Source of the DNA: an uncultured Oscillospiraceae bacterium
GTDB lineage: Bacteria; Bacillota; Clostridia; Oscillospirales; Oscillospiraceae
Assembly: GCA_947631865.1 (NCBI GenBank)
Contig: CANRNF010000012.1
Location: 1-50,681, forward strand
Direction: 5' to 3'
Length of the DNA: 50,681 nucleotides
Below the pieces are notes generated by a model, which was not told the origin of the DNA, did not search any database, and saw only the letters and a program-made list of their open reading frames with translations. Position 1 is the first letter of the stretch; each line of letters begins with the position of its first letter. The translations under genes were made by a program, and so were the position numbers. Below, in pieces: positions 23,368 through 31,891 of this stretch.

Positions 23368-24318
23368 GTGGTCAAAAATGCGATCTATGGCCTTGCCATT
23401 GGTGACGCCTTGGGCGTTCCCGCAGAGTTCCAGGACAGGGCTGCGCTCAAGCTGAAGCCTATAACAACGATGGTCGGCGGCGGTTTCCACGGTCAGCCTG
23501 CGGGAACATGGTCTGACGATACCAGCATGGCTCTTTGTCTCATGGCAAGCATGGCTGCCTATCATCGACTGGAGCCGGACGACATTATGCGCCGGTTTGC
23601 AGACTGGCGTGAGAAAGGCCAGTACACGCCGCATGGTGTCTGCTTTGACTGCGGCGGGACCTGTGGCGCGGCGATTTCCCGTTATTTGCGGGGCCTTCGG
23701 GCAAAGGACTGTGGTGGGACTGGTGAGCGGGACAACGGAAACGGCTCCTTGATGCGCATCCTGCCGCTGTTGTTCTTCTTGCGTAGTGAGTACGGCATCG
23801 GCTGGTACAAAATGAGCCGTCCCATGTGGGAAATCCAGGTCGTGTCCAGCCTGACCCATGCTCACCCAATCTCAATCATGGCTTGCGGGATATACCTGCA
23901 GATCGCCGAGCAGGTGATCCAGCGCAACATCAAAGATGCCATCGCGTTCGGTACGGCAAGCGCCCTGGCGTTCTATGAACAGATACCAGAGTATAAAGAA
24001 TACCTGCACGTTTGGGATCGCATCAGGGACGTACTGGCGTTGAAGGCGCTGCCGGAGGATGCGATCAAGAGCGGCGGATATGTGGTGAACACGCTGGAGG
24101 CCGCTCTGTGGTGCCTGCTCAATACGGACAATTACGCAGATTGCGTACTGAAAGCAGTCAACCTCGGCAGGGATACCGATACCACGGGAGCTGTTGCTGG
24201 TGGCCTTGCCGGGCTTGCCTATGGGTGGGAGGGCTTTCCGAAGAAATGGCTCGACGCCTTGCAAGCAAAGCCCATGCTGGACAGCCTTTGCGATTCTTTC
24301 TGTAAAGCACTGATCTAA
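23368..24318 (+). CDS. ADP-ribosylglycohydrolase (DraG/ARH family)
   Basis: 316 residues from a GTG directly after the preceding stop, with GAGGAGGGG upstream. Metal site motifs are complete: GDALGVPAEF (12-21), TWSDDTSM (47-54), GNGSLMR (124-130) and NLGRDTDTTGAVAGGLAG (265-282). Two Mg or Mn ions position water to cleave ADP-ribose from arginine. It should reverse the modification made by the transferase two genes upstream, either as regulation or as protection of the producing cell. Ends at a terminator. Confidence 0.93.
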   Translation: MVKNAIYGLAIGDALGVPAEFQDRAALKLKPITTMVGGGFHGQPAGTWSDDTSMALCLMASMAAYHRLEPDDIMRRFADWREKGQYTPHGVCFDCGGTCGAAISRYLRGLRAKDCGGTGERDNGNGSLMRILPLLFFLRSEYGIGWYKMSRPMWEIQVVSSLTHAHPISIMACGIYLQIAEQVIQRNIKDAIAFGTASALAFYEQIPEYKEYLHVWDRIRDVLALKALPEDAIKSGGYVVNTLEAALWCLLNTDNYADCVLKAVNLGRDTDTTGAVAGGLAGLAYGWEGFPKKWLDALQAKPMLDSLCDSFCKALI

Positions 24319-24328
24319 AAACGATAAG

Positions 24329-24360
24329 CCCCGCTGCTGGGTGCAGCGGGGTATTACTTT
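24329..24360 (+). terminator. Terminator of the ADP-ribosylation operon
   Basis: CCCCGCTG (24329-24336) pairs with CAGCGGGG (24344-24351), loop CTGGGTG, followed by TATTACTTT. The stop codon is 10 bases upstream. Confidence 0.75.
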
Positions 24361-24385
24361 GAAGCCTCACCTTCTTGTAAAGTAG

Positions 24386-24512
24386 AAAAGGGCACGAAAA
24401 AGTGTGCAGGTGGTCACGTTGAGGGTACCGTTATGGGCACGAAAAAGTGTGCATTCTGGCCCCAGCTGTATTATCTCTGGTGCTCCCCTGCTCACCTTTT
24501 CGTGCCCTTTTG
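24386..24512. repeat. Inverted/direct repeat of a GGGCACGAAAA motif
   Basis: AAAAGGGCACGAAAA at 24386-24400 reappears inverted as TTTTCGTGCCCTTTT at about 24497-24511, 96 bases apart. A third direct copy (GGGCACGAAAAAGTGTGC) lies at 24435-24452. The two direct copies extend to AGTGTGC, forming an imperfect dyad GCAC-GAAAAA-GTGTGC. No gene covers it. Could be operators, an insertion scar or a long hairpin. Confidence 0.6.
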
Positions 24513-24561
24513 CAAAGCAACTGGATAATGAAGCCGAACCATTCAAAAGGAGGAAATGCGC

Positions 24562-24936
24562 ATGATCTCTTGTACGCTTAACGGAAAGAAATACACGGTG
24601 GACTACATCGCCGGGCGGGCTCTCCGGGAGATGGAGCCTGCTGCGAAGATGTATGGGCGCATCGTCGCCATATCCAATGCGGCTATCAAAGGCGAGACAC
24701 TCCAAGATGCGAAGGGGCTCTCCATAAAGGAGGCCATCGACACCATGATCCACTGGTTCTGTATCCTGTTCAACAACCAGTTCACCCCGGATGAGGTGTT
24801 GGACTACTATCCCGCGGACCGCCTCATGCACGACATCGCCTTGGCGTTGATGGCTGTGCAGACACAGACCACGGAGGTGCTGAACGAGTTCCCTACGAAG
24901 GCAGCGGTGACGGAGGAGACGGACCCTCTGGCATGA
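24562..24936 (+). CDS. Tail assembly chaperone, first part (gpG-like)
   Basis: 124 residues from ATG 24562, eight bases after AAAGGAGG; an ATG at 24556 is too close. MISCTLNGKKYTVDYIAGRALREMEPAAKMYGRI, then a helical body and an acidic tail, as in gpG-type proteins that coat the tape measure during tail assembly. It sits before the tape measure, as expected, and overlaps the next gene by ATGA. Confidence 0.8.
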   Translation: MISCTLNGKKYTVDYIAGRALREMEPAAKMYGRIVAISNAAIKGETLQDAKGLSIKEAIDTMIHWFCILFNNQFTPDEVLDYYPADRLMHDIALALMAVQTQTTEVLNEFPTKAAVTEETDPLA

Positions 24937-25124
24937 CGCTGCCGGATTTCATATATTCCACCTACAACTCCCTGCTGGAGAGCGACTGGCGGATGGCCGA
25001 GATAGATCAATGTGATTTGCTCGGCTTTTTGCGTATCCGGGCGTGGGGAGCCAGAAAGAAACAGCAGAATTCCAAGCCCAAACCCGGCTACATTGATACC
25101 GTGTGGCCCAACCTGAAGCCCTGA
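24933..25124 (+). CDS. Tail assembly chaperone, second part (gpT-like)
   Basis: 63 residues. Overlaps the previous gene by ATGA in the -1 frame. It starts TLPDFIYSTYNSLLES and includes DLLGFLRIRAWGARK. In many siphophages the two parts are fused by a programmed -1 shift. I see no convincing X-XXY-YYZ slippery site in the overlap, so re-initiation is more likely here. Confidence 0.75.
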   Translation: MTLPDFIYSTYNSLLESDWRMAEIDQCDLLGFLRIRAWGARKKQQNSKPKPGYIDTVWPNLKP

Positions 25125-25143
25125 AGTGGTGCGATCCTCGGTG

Positions 25144-25311
25144 TTACTTGCGGTTTCGCCGGTCGCGCGAGGACGGAACGCGGTACACCACTTCTATGCG
25201 GCCTCCATCGTCGTGTTGCTGATGCTGGTCCTTTCCGGAGGCAATACGCATTATTCCGATTGCAATGAGAACCACGCCGATGATGAGCAGAAATGCGATG
25301 ATGAGCATCAT
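25144..25311 (-). CDS. Very small membrane protein
   Basis: 55 residues, read directly on the minus strand: MMLIIAFLLIIGVVLIAIGI forms one transmembrane helix, followed by a polar tail ending RVPSSRDRRNRK with a basic C-terminus (positive inside). GGAGAC lies before the start; the second ATG at 25308 has better spacing. Last gene of a three-gene minus-strand cassette placed inside the tail operon. No family recognised. Confidence 0.5.
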   Translation of the reverse strand: MMLIIAFLLIIGVVLIAIGIMRIASGKDQHQQHDDGGRIEVVYRVPSSRDRRNRK

Positions 25312-25329
25312 AATGTCTCCTCAGTCCTC

Positions 25330-25869
25330 TCAAACACGATGTTTCGGCGCTGGCTTGATCAGCTCATTCAAGATGCAGTACCGATAATTCAGCGTTTTGG
25401 TCTGGCCATCATCAAACTCGACTGTGATTAGACCACCATCTGATAGCTTCGTGATTGTGCCCGCACCAAACTGGCTGTGGATGATGCGGCTCCTCACCAG
25501 TTTCTCTGGAATTGGAATATCGGCCAGAGTCAACTTCCCCTTGCTCTTCTTTTGCTGGTACTCTTCTTCTGCAAGTCTCTGAACGGATATTATACTGGGC
25601 CCAAGAATTGACCGGTTATTACTTCTGCGGGGAAAGGTGCCTCTCATGCGAACATATCCGGCCTCTCTCAAAAACCAGTCTATGTCGTCCGCCTCATAAA
25701 GCCTGCTGGCGTTTGCTGCCTTCAGCATAGCTGGATCGGATTGGACAAAGTGGTTCCAAGCATGCTCCTCGCTGGTTGCCTGTGTGTTGATCCAGGCAAT
25801 GATGTCCTTTTTCTTATACGGAGAACCCAGCTTTCGTAGCACATACGCCCATTCTTCTGGAGAAGCCAT
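25330..25869 (-). CDS. Hypothetical protein with C-terminal SH3-like domain
   Basis: 179 residues from MASPEEWAYVLRKLGSPY, with AGGGGGG before ATG 25869. N-terminal helical part, then SKGKLTLADIPIPEKLVRSRII. The last 45 residues (HSQFGAGTITKLSDGG, VEFDDGQTKTLNYRYC) look like the small beta barrel found at the C-terminus of UvrD-type helicases (HxxFGxGxI pattern). A nucleic-acid or protein-binding role is possible. Middle gene of the minus-strand cassette. Confidence 0.6.
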   Translation of the reverse strand: MASPEEWAYVLRKLGSPYKKKDIIAWINTQATSEEHAWNHFVQSDPAMLKAANASRLYEADDIDWFLREAGYVRMRGTFPRRSNNRSILGPSIISVQRLAEEEYQQKKSKGKLTLADIPIPEKLVRSRIIHSQFGAGTITKLSDGGLITVEFDDGQTKTLNYRYCILNELIKPAPKHRV

Positions 25870-25882
25870 ATCATATCCCCCC

Positions 25883-26329
25883 TTATGCCTCTGGCACGAT
25901 GACGTCCGGATTGAAGATGACGATGGAGTCACAATCCCAGCCGTATAAGGGGAAATACAGATCATTCCCACCGCCGCTCATATCCACTTCGACAGCATCC
26001 CATCCGCTTTCCTGTAGACCCTCATAATCAAGACAGACCCAGAGCGGATGGCTGAAAATTGCGTTCACCTTCGGCAGATCATTCAGATCGTCTTTGTGGC
26101 GAAGAGTCAGTACACGGGCGTTTTCCGAAAGCGAGAAAGTGAAGCTATTTCCTGAGTCGCAGTCACCAAAGGCCTCATTCTTACACCAGGCGGACCAACC
26201 ATACTGCGCATCAACTGGAGATGCCCATAGTCCGCCTAGAGGTTTTGTGGGGATTGGACCGTTGGAGATGGGCTGGAAAAGGTTCTTGTCAAACTCTGTA
26301 AACCCATAATGTATGTACTTCTTTTTCAT
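25883..26329 (-). CDS. Unknown conserved-looking protein (possible ADP-ribosyltransferase-like fold)
   Basis: 148 residues from MKKKYIHYGFTEFDKNLF; no good ribosome site, and the -10 box of a promoter lies only 9 bases upstream, suggesting a leaderless mRNA. Notable phrases: YIHYG (5-9), KPLGGLWASP, SFTFSLSENARVLTL, VDMSGGGNDLYFPLYGWDCDSIVIFNPDVI. The order His-Tyr-Gly, then GGLW-Ser, then a C-terminal strand with acidic residues is reminiscent of H-Y-E type ADP-ribosyltransferase relatives, but I cannot assign catalytic residues and the fold call is a guess. A longer upstream reading is rejected because it runs through the promoter. Confidence 0.55.
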   Translation of the reverse strand: MKKKYIHYGFTEFDKNLFQPISNGPIPTKPLGGLWASPVDAQYGWSAWCKNEAFGDCDSGNSFTFSLSENARVLTLRHKDDLNDLPKVNAIFSHPLWVCLDYEGLQESGWDAVEVDMSGGGNDLYFPLYGWDCDSIVIFNPDVIVPEA

Positions 26330-26338
26330 AGCAACGCC

Positions 26339-26367
26339 ATTGTACCATACTTTTTTTACGTTATCCA
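26339..26367 (-). promoter_or_regulatory. Promoter of the minus-strand cassette
   Basis: Minus strand: TGGATA (26367-26362), 17-base spacer ending GTATGG, TACAAT (26344-26339). TGG before the -10 makes it an extended -10 promoter. The predicted start of transcription is within a few bases of the ATG at 26329. Confidence 0.6.
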
Positions 26368-26376
26368 GTAAAGGAA

Positions 26377-26417
26377 CAATCCCGGCCAGAACCTGTGATG
26401 GTAACTGGCCGGGATTG
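26377..26417. terminator. Perfect 13-bp hairpin between divergent genes
   Basis: CAATCCCGGCCAG (26377-26389) pairs perfectly with CTGGCCGGGATTG (26405-26417) around 15 bases. The plus side is followed by CTTTG, a weak T-run. It lies between two minus-strand promoter candidates, so it could insulate the cassette from tail transcription or attenuate the upstream promoter. Confidence 0.5.
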
Positions 26418-26491
26418 CTTTGCGAGACGAACCCAGTAAACCTCCCACAGTAAACCGGGGGCCAAGAGGAAACTGCGCTCTTGACCCTTTC

Positions 26492-26520
26492 ATTATACCT
26501 GGTGGCCCATGAAAATGCAA
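26492..26520 (-). promoter_or_regulatory. Second possible minus-strand promoter
   Basis: Minus strand: TTGCAT (26520-26515), 17-base spacer, TATAAT (26497-26492). The -10 is perfect, the -35 weak (TTG only). A transcript from here would have a leader of about 150 bases containing the perfect hairpin. Confidence 0.4.
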
Positions 26521-26545
26521 GGGTCGCTACAGTGAGGTGAGATGA

Positions 26546-29500
26546 ATGTCTGAATCCCTCCGCGACCTTGTGGTGTCGCTGTCTCTGAACACCGAGAATT
26601 TCACCCGGAACATCCGGTCTGTCAATAAGCAGATACAGGAAGCGGAGAGCTATTTCAAATTGGCCTCCGCAGGCTTGGTTGGGTTTGAAGGCACCGCCGA
26701 GGGTCTGTCTGCCAAGCTGACCATGCTGCAGCGGAAACTCCAGCTTCAGAAGGATGTGGTCGGGCAGTACGAGCGGGCGCTGGCCCAGGCGACCAGCAAG
26801 CTCACCGAATGCACCACGCGCCAGGTGGACTATGCCACTCGGCTGGATGCGGCAAAGCAGAAACAGGCCGCTCTTGCCCAGCAGGTGCAGTCTGCCGCTG
26901 CCACCTATGAGCACTACAAGACCACGCTGGGCGAGAACAACCTCACCACCCAAGTGGCCAAGGCCCAGCTGGACGCGCTGGACGCACAGTATAAAGAGGC
27001 TACGGATGATGTAAAGAAGCTCTCCGGCCAGAACGATGCGCTCCAGAAAGCAGCCCAAAATGCGGCGGATGCCGTTTCCACCCAGCAGACCCAACTGAAT
27101 AAGGCGAAGGCGGCGGTCAAAGAGACAGAGGCTGCCATCCGCAGCACCAACAAGGAGCTGGCTACGGTCCGGTCTGCGTGGACTGCTGCAGGCAAGTCTA
27201 TAGAGGAGTTCGGTGCCCGGTGTAAGAGGGCGTCGCAGACCATGATCTCGGTCGGCAGGTCCCTGTCCATGTACGTCACCACCCCTATTGTTTCTCTGGC
27301 GGCTTCATCCGTCAAAGCGTCCTTGGACTTTGAATCCTCCTTCGCCTCTGTGCGCAAGACCGTGGAGGCGACGGAGGAGGAGTTCGCGGAGCTGGCACAG
27401 GTGTCCAAGCAGATGTCCACCGAGATCGCTTCCTCTACGACTACCATCAATGAGGTCATGGCCACCGGTGGTCAGCTGGGCATTGCCAATGAGCACCTGC
27501 AGGAGTTCACCAAGGTCATGATTGACCTGGGCAACTGCTGCGAAGATCTGTCAGCAGATGAGGCGGCGACTTCCATCGCCAAGTTTGCCAATGTCATGGG
27601 CACCGACCAGGGCCTGTTCCAGAACATCGGTTCCACAATCGTCGAGCTGGGTAACAACTTCGCCACCACAGAGAAGCCCATCGCGGAAATGGCCCAGCGC
27701 CTCGCCGGTGCTGGCAAGCAGGTGGGCCTCACAGAGCCGCAGGTGCTTGGCTTCGCAGCCGCGCTGTCCTCCGTGGGCATCCAGGCGCAGATGGGCGGTT
27801 CCTCGCTGTCCAAGGCTCTGATCAAGATGGAGGTGGCCTGTGCCACCGGTGGGCAGGCGCTCACCGACTTTGCCACGGTGTGTGGTGTGACGGAGGATCA
27901 GTTCAAGACCCTGTTTGAGTCTGACCCCGCAGCTGCATTCCAGCTCTTTATCACCCAACTGGCAAAGATGGACGAGGAGGGCACAAGTGCCATCGCTGTG
28001 TTAGACGAGATTGGCATCAGCGAAATTCGACTCCGCGATACCCTGCTCCGGTCTGTCAACGCCAACGAGCTCTTTGCCCGTGCGCAGGACATGGCAAACC
28101 GCGCCTGGGAGGAGAACACCGCCCTGACCGTCGAGGCCAACAAGCGTTACGCCACCACGGCCAGCCAGCTCACCAACCTGAAAAACAAGGCTGTGCTGTT
28201 AGGCCAGCAACTGGGCGACGACCTCAATCCCATGCTTCGCAAGGCCATGGAGGGAGTCAGTGACTTCCTGGATAAGCTCCTGGAGATGGACGAGGCTGAG
28301 CGGATGCAGGTCATGCGTAACGCCGCGATTGTTGCCTCCATCGGCCCGGTGCTCTTGACCCTGGGCAAAGTGACAAAGGGCGTCGGGACCCTGTCCACCG
28401 GCATCGGCAAGTTTGCCACCGCCGTGGGCAAGGCCGGAGGCGGCTTCAAGGGTTTCCTGACTACCCTGGGGAAATCCCCCTCCGTCTGGCTGGCGATTGC
28501 CGCCGCGACCATCGCGGCCACCGCCGCCATCGCTGACTATGTTTCTGGCGCGAAGCAGGCACGGGAAGCCCTCAAGGGTATGCAGGAAACAGCGGACAAA
28601 TGGAAGGACACCGCTGCCGAGACCTTCTATGGTCGGAGCGAGGGGCTGTCCTTTTTTGGTATGAGCCAGGATGACTTCACGCGGGAAGCGACCAACGTGA
28701 AGCAGTGGCTGGATGGCTTGATTGCTGTCTGGTCTGATGGCCAGGAGGACACAGACGAAATCGTGTCCCAGTGGTCGGATTCTTTCAAAAGCCTCACGGA
28801 TAACACGCGCTCCGAGCTGCAGAAGATGAAGGAGGACGCCCAGGAAAGCGGCTACACCTCCATGGTCAGCCAGCTGGAATCGGACCTCGCCACTCTGGAT
28901 GACCTGGACGCGGAGATTGCGGCCCTGCTGAAGAACCGCCAGAACGGATACCTCTCCGATGGCGATAAAATCCGCCTGCAGGAGCTGATCGACACCCGCG
29001 AGGCCATTGAGGTGAAGTACCGCCTGACCCCGGCAGACGTGGACGGCTTTGACACCATCCGGCAGAAGCTGGAGGCCGAGGTCGCCAGGGCGCAGGCGCG
29101 GGGCAAGGACGACGCAGACGCTTCTGTGTATGAGAATGCCGTGGTCGCCGCCGCCCAGGGCATGGCGCAGCTCAACTCGCAGATCGATGACCAGTATGAC
29201 AAAGAGTTCGCTCTGATCCAGGCCGTGGAGGATTCCACGGCCCGGCAGTCTGCCATGGAGGAGTTGAACGCCAAGTATGCGCAAGACCGCCGTGCTGCCG
29301 CCCAGGACTATGCAGCTCTGCTGGCGGAGGTTGTTCCCAAGGTGTGGCAAGGCGATGACGTCCAGCAGGCAGCCTCGGATATAGAGACACTGACGCAGAA
29401 GCTCCGGGATTACAGCATCGCCAATGAGACCGACAAGCCCGCCATCCTGGAGGACCTGAACGCTATATCTTCTGCCATGGATGAGGGCGGCGTGACCGAG

Positions 29501-31891
29501 TATATCGGTATGCTTTCTCAAATCCAGAGCCTTCTGGACAATGGCATGACCGAGGGTGAAATCCAGGCCATGTTCCCGGAAATCGACTTCACCAGGGCGC
29601 TGGAGCAGGTGGCGGCGATTCAGGGTTTTCTGCAGAACCGTGAGCTGGACCTGCCTGGTCTGGCGGAGATGTTTGGCGACGCGCTTCCGGAGGAGGTCCT
29701 GAAGATTGCTGCCGACCTGGACTTGGCGGGTGTGCAGCGGCGCTGGGACGAGTTTTCAGACAACCCCGGTGCGATTACTACAAATGCCGTCATTCAGGGC
29801 TATGAGGAGGCAGATGGCGTTCTTCTGACCCAGCCGAAGGTTGAAGCGTTTATCGACAAGTATACCGAGGTCCGGGAGGGGGCGGATAAGTCCTCGCTGA
29901 CCCCGGAGGGCATCCTCGCCTGGGTAAGCTCCTATGCAGAGGTCACCAATGGGGCAGACGTGTCCGGCCTGAACCCGGAGAACGTGACTGCCATGGTGAC
30001 CGCATATGAGGAGCTGGCTTCTGGCGCGGACGTGACGGAGTTGAAGCCGGATGAGATCACAGCCTATATCTCCCGATACCTGGAGGAGAAGGGTGTGGAT
30101 ACCTCCGGCCTGACCCCGGATAACATCACTGCCTTTGTTATGGCGTATCAGGAGGCTGCGGGCGGGGCACTCACTTCGGCCCTGACGCCGGACGGCATCA
30201 CCGCAATGGTGGCCCGATATGCAGAAGCCGAGAACATCGACCTGTCCCAGCTCTCTGACGCGCAGGTGGAGGCCATCGTGACCCGGTTTGCCGAGGCGAC
30301 CAACTGCGACAAGAGTGCGCTGCTGGAAAACTTCACGGCCTACATCGATAAGTACGACGATACCTATGCCGAGAAGCCCAAGCTGAACATGAGCGTGGGC
30401 ATCTACGGCTATGATCTGCTGGCATACCGCCAGTTTGTTGCTGATAATCCCGTGGAGGTGCAGGGCATTGTACGGCTGAGTGAGGTCTACGATGACCCCG
30501 CCCAGGCCCTTTCGGACGCCCAGGCCAAGTTCTACCAGGACGGCGTGGAGATACCTGTGACTGCCGTGCCAACAGAGATGCTCACACCTGACCGGGTGGC
30601 TGTCCTGGGGGATGACGGGACGCTGCACATCCTGATTGCCCCTGAGATCACCGGTACGCAGGAAGCCATTGATGCCATTTCACCCCTGGTGGACGAGGTT
30701 GACAAACTCGGCACGACCGCTGCCGGTATATGGGCCGGGCTCATGCCGGAAACCACCATGGACCTGATCAGCTCGGCGGTTGGGCGTATCAACTCCTACA
30801 GCGATTCGCTGGACCTTTCGCCCTGGCAGAAGTTTTGGGCGTATGTGCGCGGTGAGAGCGTTGACCAGGGTGTGCTGGATCAGAGCATGAAGTACGACTT
30901 CAATGCCGACACCGTGGCGGAGCTGTCCGCCTATGTGGGCGAGATGGTTGCCGCCATCCAGCAGGGCAAGCAGGTGTCTGCAGAGGACGTGGAAAACCTG
31001 CAGGAGATCGTCACGTTTTTGCAGGGTCTGGACACCACAGAAACAGGCACACACATCCTGGAAGGTGTCGCTGAGGGTATGACCGCCGCTGGCTGGGATA
31101 CGGACGCTGAAACGGTCGCCAGCAACCTGGAAACCGCCCTGAACAACGCGCTGGGCATCCACAGCCCCTCTGAGCGGGTGAAGCCCGTGGGCGACAACGT
31201 GGCTGCCGGTGTGGGCGTGGGCATGTCAGAGCATGAGTGGGGGCCGGATGCGGAGGCATTGGCGGCAGGCATTGAGGAGGCCGTCCAGGCCGCGCTCACG
31301 GAGGACGCTCTGGCCGACTTTGCCACCGGCGCAATGGAGGGCCTGGCTGCAGCCATGAGCACCTACAGCATGACCGCCACGGGAAACACTGTCGGGGCCA
31401 ACGTCCGCGCCGCTGTGAGTTCCTATCTGAACTCCACAACCTTGCGATCCGCGGGCCTGAACGCTATGGCAGGCCTCACAGCGGGCATTAACGCCGGGCG
31501 CTCTGGTGTTGTTGCCGCAATGCGGTCCGCTGCCCAGGCAGCCGTGTGGGTAGCCAAATCCGAGTTGAAGATACATTCGCCTTCTGAGGTGTTCCGGGAT
31601 GAGGTGGGCGTGATGACCATGCGAGGTCTTGGCGAAGGCATAGTCAAAGAGACCAGGGCCCAGGCGAAGATCATCCGTAACGCCGCCCGGTATCTGACCG
31701 GGGAGGCGAGAGACGGTGCAATCCCTACCTCCAGCACGGACAACCGGAGGACGTACAACAACAGCGTCAACTCTACCATCCAGGTCGCCGAGATGGTGGT
31801 GCGTGACGAGCAGGATATTCGCGCCCTTGCCGTGGAGATCGCAACCCTCACGCGGAGGAGCCAGCGCGGGAAAGGACTGAGGATGGCATGA
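26546..31891 (+). CDS. Tail tape measure protein
   Basis: 1781 residues, the longest gene. GAGGTGA precedes the ATG. Long coiled-coil N-terminus (about 1-230), then the TP901-type core: LDFESSFASVRKTVEATEEEF, STTTINEVMATGGQLGIANEHL, FATTEKPIAEMAQRLAGAGKQVGL. A hydrophobic segment lies near residues 645-670 (SVWLAIAAATIAATAAIADYV). Residues about 1094-1270 are tandem repeats of some 24 residues. The end has LGIHSPSERVKPVGDNVAAGVGVGM and a second LKIHSPSEVF phrase. It sets tail length, passes the membrane during DNA entry, and is wrapped by the tail chaperones. Confidence 0.95.
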   Translation: MSESLRDLVVSLSLNTENFTRNIRSVNKQIQEAESYFKLASAGLVGFEGTAEGLSAKLTMLQRKLQLQKDVVGQYERALAQATSKLTECTTRQVDYATRLDAAKQKQAALAQQVQSAAATYEHYKTTLGENNLTTQVAKAQLDALDAQYKEATDDVKKLSGQNDALQKAAQNAADAVSTQQTQLNKAKAAVKETEAAIRSTNKELATVRSAWTAAGKSIEEFGARCKRASQTMISVGRSLSMYVTTPIVSLAASSVKASLDFESSFASVRKTVEATEEEFAELAQVSKQMSTEIASSTTTINEVMATGGQLGIANEHLQEFTKVMIDLGNCCEDLSADEAATSIAKFANVMGTDQGLFQNIGSTIVELGNNFATTEKPIAEMAQRLAGAGKQVGLTEPQVLGFAAALSSVGIQAQMGGSSLSKALIKMEVACATGGQALTDFATVCGVTEDQFKTLFESDPAAAFQLFITQLAKMDEEGTSAIAVLDEIGISEIRLRDTLLRSVNANELFARAQDMANRAWEENTALTVEANKRYATTASQLTNLKNKAVLLGQQLGDDLNPMLRKAMEGVSDFLDKLLEMDEAERMQVMRNAAIVASIGPVLLTLGKVTKGVGTLSTGIGKFATAVGKAGGGFKGFLTTLGKSPSVWLAIAAATIAATAAIADYVSGAKQAREALKGMQETADKWKDTAAETFYGRSEGLSFFGMSQDDFTREATNVKQWLDGLIAVWSDGQEDTDEIVSQWSDSFKSLTDNTRSELQKMKEDAQESGYTSMVSQLESDLATLDDLDAEIAALLKNRQNGYLSDGDKIRLQELIDTREAIEVKYRLTPADVDGFDTIRQKLEAEVARAQARGKDDADASVYENAVVAAAQGMAQLNSQIDDQYDKEFALIQAVEDSTARQSAMEELNAKYAQDRRAAAQDYAALLAEVVPKVWQGDDVQQAASDIETLTQKLRDYSIANETDKPAILEDLNAISSAMDEGGVTEYIGMLSQIQSLLDNGMTEGEIQAMFPEIDFTRALEQVAAIQGFLQNRELDLPGLAEMFGDALPEEVLKIAADLDLAGVQRRWDEFSDNPGAITTNAVIQGYEEADGVLLTQPKVEAFIDKYTEVREGADKSSLTPEGILAWVSSYAEVTNGADVSGLNPENVTAMVTAYEELASGADVTELKPDEITAYISRYLEEKGVDTSGLTPDNITAFVMAYQEAAGGALTSALTPDGITAMVARYAEAENIDLSQLSDAQVEAIVTRFAEATNCDKSALLENFTAYIDKYDDTYAEKPKLNMSVGIYGYDLLAYRQFVADNPVEVQGIVRLSEVYDDPAQALSDAQAKFYQDGVEIPVTAVPTEMLTPDRVAVLGDDGTLHILIAPEITGTQEAIDAISPLVDEVDKLGTTAAGIWAGLMPETTMDLISSAVGRINSYSDSLDLSPWQKFWAYVRGESVDQGVLDQSMKYDFNADTVAELSAYVGEMVAAIQQGKQVSAEDVENLQEIVTFLQGLDTTETGTHILEGVAEGMTAAGWDTDAETVASNLETALNNALGIHSPSERVKPVGDNVAAGVGVGMSEHEWGPDAEALAAGIEEAVQAALTEDALADFATGAMEGLAAAMSTYSMTATGNTVGANVRAAVSSYLNSTTLRSAGLNAMAGLTAGINAGRSGVVAAMRSAAQAAVWVAKSELKIHSPSEVFRDEVGVMTMRGLGEGIVKETRAQAKIIRNAARYLTGEARDGAIPTSSTDNRRTYNNSVNSTIQVAEMVVRDEQDIRALAVEIATLTRRSQRGKGLRMA
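29825..30356 (+). repeat. Tandem ~24-residue repeats in the tape measure
   Basis: About seven to eight units with consensus L-T-P-[DE]-[GN]-I-[TV]-A-[MFW]-V-x-x-Y-x-E followed by a variable A/G-D-x-S-x tail. Units begin at LTQPKVEAF, LTPEGILAW, LNPENVTAM, LKPDEITAY, LTPDNITAF, LTPDGITAM, LSDAQVEAI. DNA is diverged between units. Confidence 0.75.

Noticed and set aside
24900..24940. Programmed -1 frameshift between the two tail chaperone genes
   Set aside because: Frame relation is right, but no slippery heptamer is seen; the ATGA overlap explains expression by re-initiation.
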